NCBI RefSeq assembly: GCF_015521605.1
Contig: NZ_WANV01000015.1
Span: 1-39,699 of the forward strand
Direction: 5' to 3'
Origin: Thermococcus sp.
Lineage (GTDB): Archaea > Methanobacteriota_B > Thermococci > Thermococcales > Thermococcaceae
Length of the DNA: 39,699 nucleotides
Part shown: positions 38,255 to 39,699 of the stretch, piece after piece
How positions within the stretch are numbered: the stretch's first letter is position 1
Layout: each line of letters begins with the position of its first letter
Notes under the pieces: model-generated
Database searches by the model: none
What the model was told of the DNA's origin: nothing
What the model saw: the letters and a program-made list of their open reading frames with translations, nothing else
Program-made: the position numbers and the translations under genes

Positions 38255-38863
38255 ATGGAAGTTGAAGCTGGCGAAAGGGTCGACGAGTTAATCTCCCAAA
38301 TAAAAGGATACGATACCAATGCTAAATCTTTTGTTAGCATATTTATTGGAGTCATGCTACTTATATTTGTCCTATTTTTCCTTGCGATTGATTTTAACAG
38401 CAGTTCTTGGTCATATGTGCTTGTATTTGCAGTAATCTTTCCAGTAGCTGGGGTAGCTTTTCTTTTAGGCATCATCATGTTCCACATACATGCAGACCCC
38501 CAAGAATTCGTTGAAGCATTTAAACGAGACAATAGAAGCAGAGAGGTATCCGAACTACTAATACTTGGGAAGGCTTACTCAACTTGTCGCCCCTTTGTGA
38601 AAGAAGGGTTTAATTACTCCTTAGCATCCTGGTTGTTGCTAAGCATCTGGACATCACTGCTCGAAGTAGGCACTGGGACGGGAAACATTGTAATAAAGAA
38701 TTGGTCAGCGTTTTGGTTTATACTTTTTATCTCATCAATGGGAGCTTTGGTGGGTTTTGTTTTGACTATTGTGTTCTACCTCCGCAAACGCTCCATCGAG
38801 AAGGCCCTTTTCGCAATCCAGCTCAAGAAGAGCGACAATGCCGAGATCTCGATCAAGCTCTAA
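38255..38863 (+). CDS. AT-rich orphan membrane protein
   Basis: The 202-residue protein has four hydrophobic segments (FIGVMLLIFVLFFLAIDF; VLVFAVIFPVAGVAFLLGII; LASWLLLSIWTSLL; FWFILFISSMGALVGFVLTIVFYL). A charged loop lies between the second and third (DPQEFVEAFKRDNRSREV). No family is recognised. Its base composition is far more AT-rich, with AAA/ATT-type codons, than its neighbours until about the last 100 bp, where typical GC-rich codons return. It lies between a decayed toxin locus and a strain-variable ATPase type, so recent acquisition is likely. ATG 38255 has a strong GGAGGAGGG site. Confidence 0.7.
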   Translation: MEVEAGERVDELISQIKGYDTNAKSFVSIFIGVMLLIFVLFFLAIDFNSSSWSYVLVFAVIFPVAGVAFLLGIIMFHIHADPQEFVEAFKRDNRSREVSELLILGKAYSTCRPFVKEGFNYSLASWLLLSIWTSLLEVGTGTGNIVIKNWSAFWFILFISSMGALVGFVLTIVFYLRKRSIEKALFAIQLKKSDNAEISIKL

Positions 38864-38880
38864 CCCTCCTATTTTTAAAC

Positions 38881-38937
38881 CCTGAGAACTCACACTTATC
38901 AACCTTTATAAAGTGTTGAGAACTATAACTTCTCAGG
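38881..38937. promoter_or_regulatory. promoter region of the second AAA ATPase with symmetric repeats
   Basis: The TATA box CCTTTATAAAG (38903-38913) is bracketed by CCTGAGAA (38881-38888) and its exact inverse TTCTCAGG (38930-38937). TGAGAACT also occurs twice (38883-38890 and 38917-38924). The second inverted arm merges with the ribosome-binding site AGGTG. The arrangement looks like an operator set. Confidence 0.5.
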
Positions 38938-38944
38938 TGTCTCC

Positions 38945-39699
38945 ATGAGGCTGGGTGATCTCACCTACATGAACCCCTGGTGGGAGGGGAGAGAGGATTA
39001 TCATGTGAGGCGCTGGAGAGAGCAGAGGTTACACTGGCGGCCAAAATGGCTGGAGAGGCTTTCGCTTAAGCCGTTCTCCCTCAACTTCGTCCTCGGCCCG
39101 AGGCAGGTGGGGAAAACCACGGGAATAAAGCTCCTGATCCAGGAACTCCTAGGGGATAACCCGCCCGAGGCCGTTCTCTATATCAACGTCGAGGTCTTGC
39201 CGAGCCACCGCGAGCTCTTAAACCTTCTCCGCGAATTCCAGGAGCTCAAGGAGAAGGAAGGGATTAAAACGGGTTACATCTTCCTCGACGAGGTTACCTC
39301 ACTTGAAGGCTGGTGGCGCGGGGTTAAACCGCTCATAGACGCAGGCCTTTTAGAGAACGATGTGGTTACGGTTACCGGCTCAAGCTCCCTGAGGGTCAAG
39401 AGGGACATTGAGCTCTTCCCGGGTAGGAGGGGAAGCGGAAAGACCATAGAAGTCATGCCGCTCTCATTTCCAGAGTACGTGGAGGTAATGGGGCTCGGGA
39501 AACCGGAACTGCGGAGGGAAAAAGTGCTGAAGCTTTTCGGGGCCTACTTGAGTACCGGTGGATTCCCGGCATCAATAAACGGTCTCCCGATGGACGATCT
39601 CCTCGGGGCGTATATCGGAGAGATCGTGAGGTTCGGGAAGAGCCTCGAGATAGCTAAGGAAACCTTCGCGGCGATAATAAGGAGCGCCCCCTCGGCGAC
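38945..39699 (+). CDS. AAA-family ATPase, AAA_14 type (3' truncated by the window)
   Basis: The frame is open from ATG 38945 to the window end (251 codons), so only the N-terminal part is seen. It has Walker A GPRQVGKTT (about 50-58), Walker B YIFLDEVTS and a sensor-like VTGSSSLRVKRDIEL, followed by the FPEYVEVMGLG region typical of AAA_14/DUF4143 proteins. It has relatives throughout archaea with no settled function. It is distinct from the ATPase at 9.9-11.3 kb. AGGTG lies 5 nt before the start. Confidence 0.85.
   Translation, partial: MRLGDLTYMNPWWEGREDYHVRRWREQRLHWRPKWLERLSLKPFSLNFVLGPRQVGKTTGIKLLIQELLGDNPPEAVLYINVEVLPSHRELLNLLREFQELKEKEGIKTGYIFLDEVTSLEGWWRGVKPLIDAGLLENDVVTVTGSSSLRVKRDIELFPGRRGSGKTIEVMPLSFPEYVEVMGLGKPELRREKVLKLFGAYLSTGGFPASINGLPMDDLLGAYIGEIVRFGKSLEIAKETFAAIIRSAPSA

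Overview
The window is archaeal chromosome from the order Thermococcales, most likely the genus Thermococcus. The evidence is the archaeal 16S rRNA 5' end, archaeal TATA-box promoters with short or no leaders, a GC-rich gene-dense layout, and the gene set itself: RFC clamp loader, HerA-Mre11-Rad50-NurA, RadB, FAU-1, Trm5a, archaeal proteasome beta, EndA and AlaX. The species cannot be fixed from the sequence alone.

Layout. Positions 1-739 hold the 5' half of a 16S rRNA gene on the minus strand. It is followed by its GC-rich leader and TATA promoter, and then by about 300 bp of unexplained sequence. Next comes a minus-strand block (prs; a DUF1614 membrane protein with an ASCH protein). The plus-strand pair metallo-hydrolase-radB and an intact vapBC pair follow. 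From 5.7 to 11.3 kb the genes serve mostly RNA metabolism and modification: fau-1, a coiled-coil protein, moaA and trm5a, plus an AAA/DUF4143 ATPase. From 11.4 to 15.5 kb lie rfcL and rfcS; rfcS carries a 540-residue intein in its P-loop. kbl diverges from rfcS on a shared TATA element. A DUF835 membrane protein, endA and an N-acetyltransferase gene follow.

A box C/D guide RNA lies between the acetyltransferase and herA (18.83-18.90 kb). The herA-mre11-rad50-nurA operon (18.9-26.1 kb) is the DNA end-resection machine. After it come a large secreted protein, an ABC importer pair lacking a binding protein, a proteasome beta subunit, a membrane-tethered HExxH protease, threonine synthase, a small membrane protein under a palindromic operator, a LigB-like protein, tldD and alaX. 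A strongly codon-optimised cyclic 2,3-diphosphoglycerate synthetase-like gene closes this part.

The last 2 kb (37.6-39.7 kb) are accessory: a hairpin-rich intergenic stretch, a vapB next to a decayed vapC, an AT-rich orphan membrane gene, and an AAA ATPase gene cut by the window edge.

DNA maintenance dominates: clamp loading, RadB and end resection lie within about 22 kb. Most of the window is ordinary Thermococcales housekeeping. No clearly new multi-gene system is visible. The observations most worth checking are the C/D RNA, the intein, the palindromic operator, the two unexplained structured intergenic regions (1.1-1.4 and 37.6-37.86 kb) and the degraded toxin locus.
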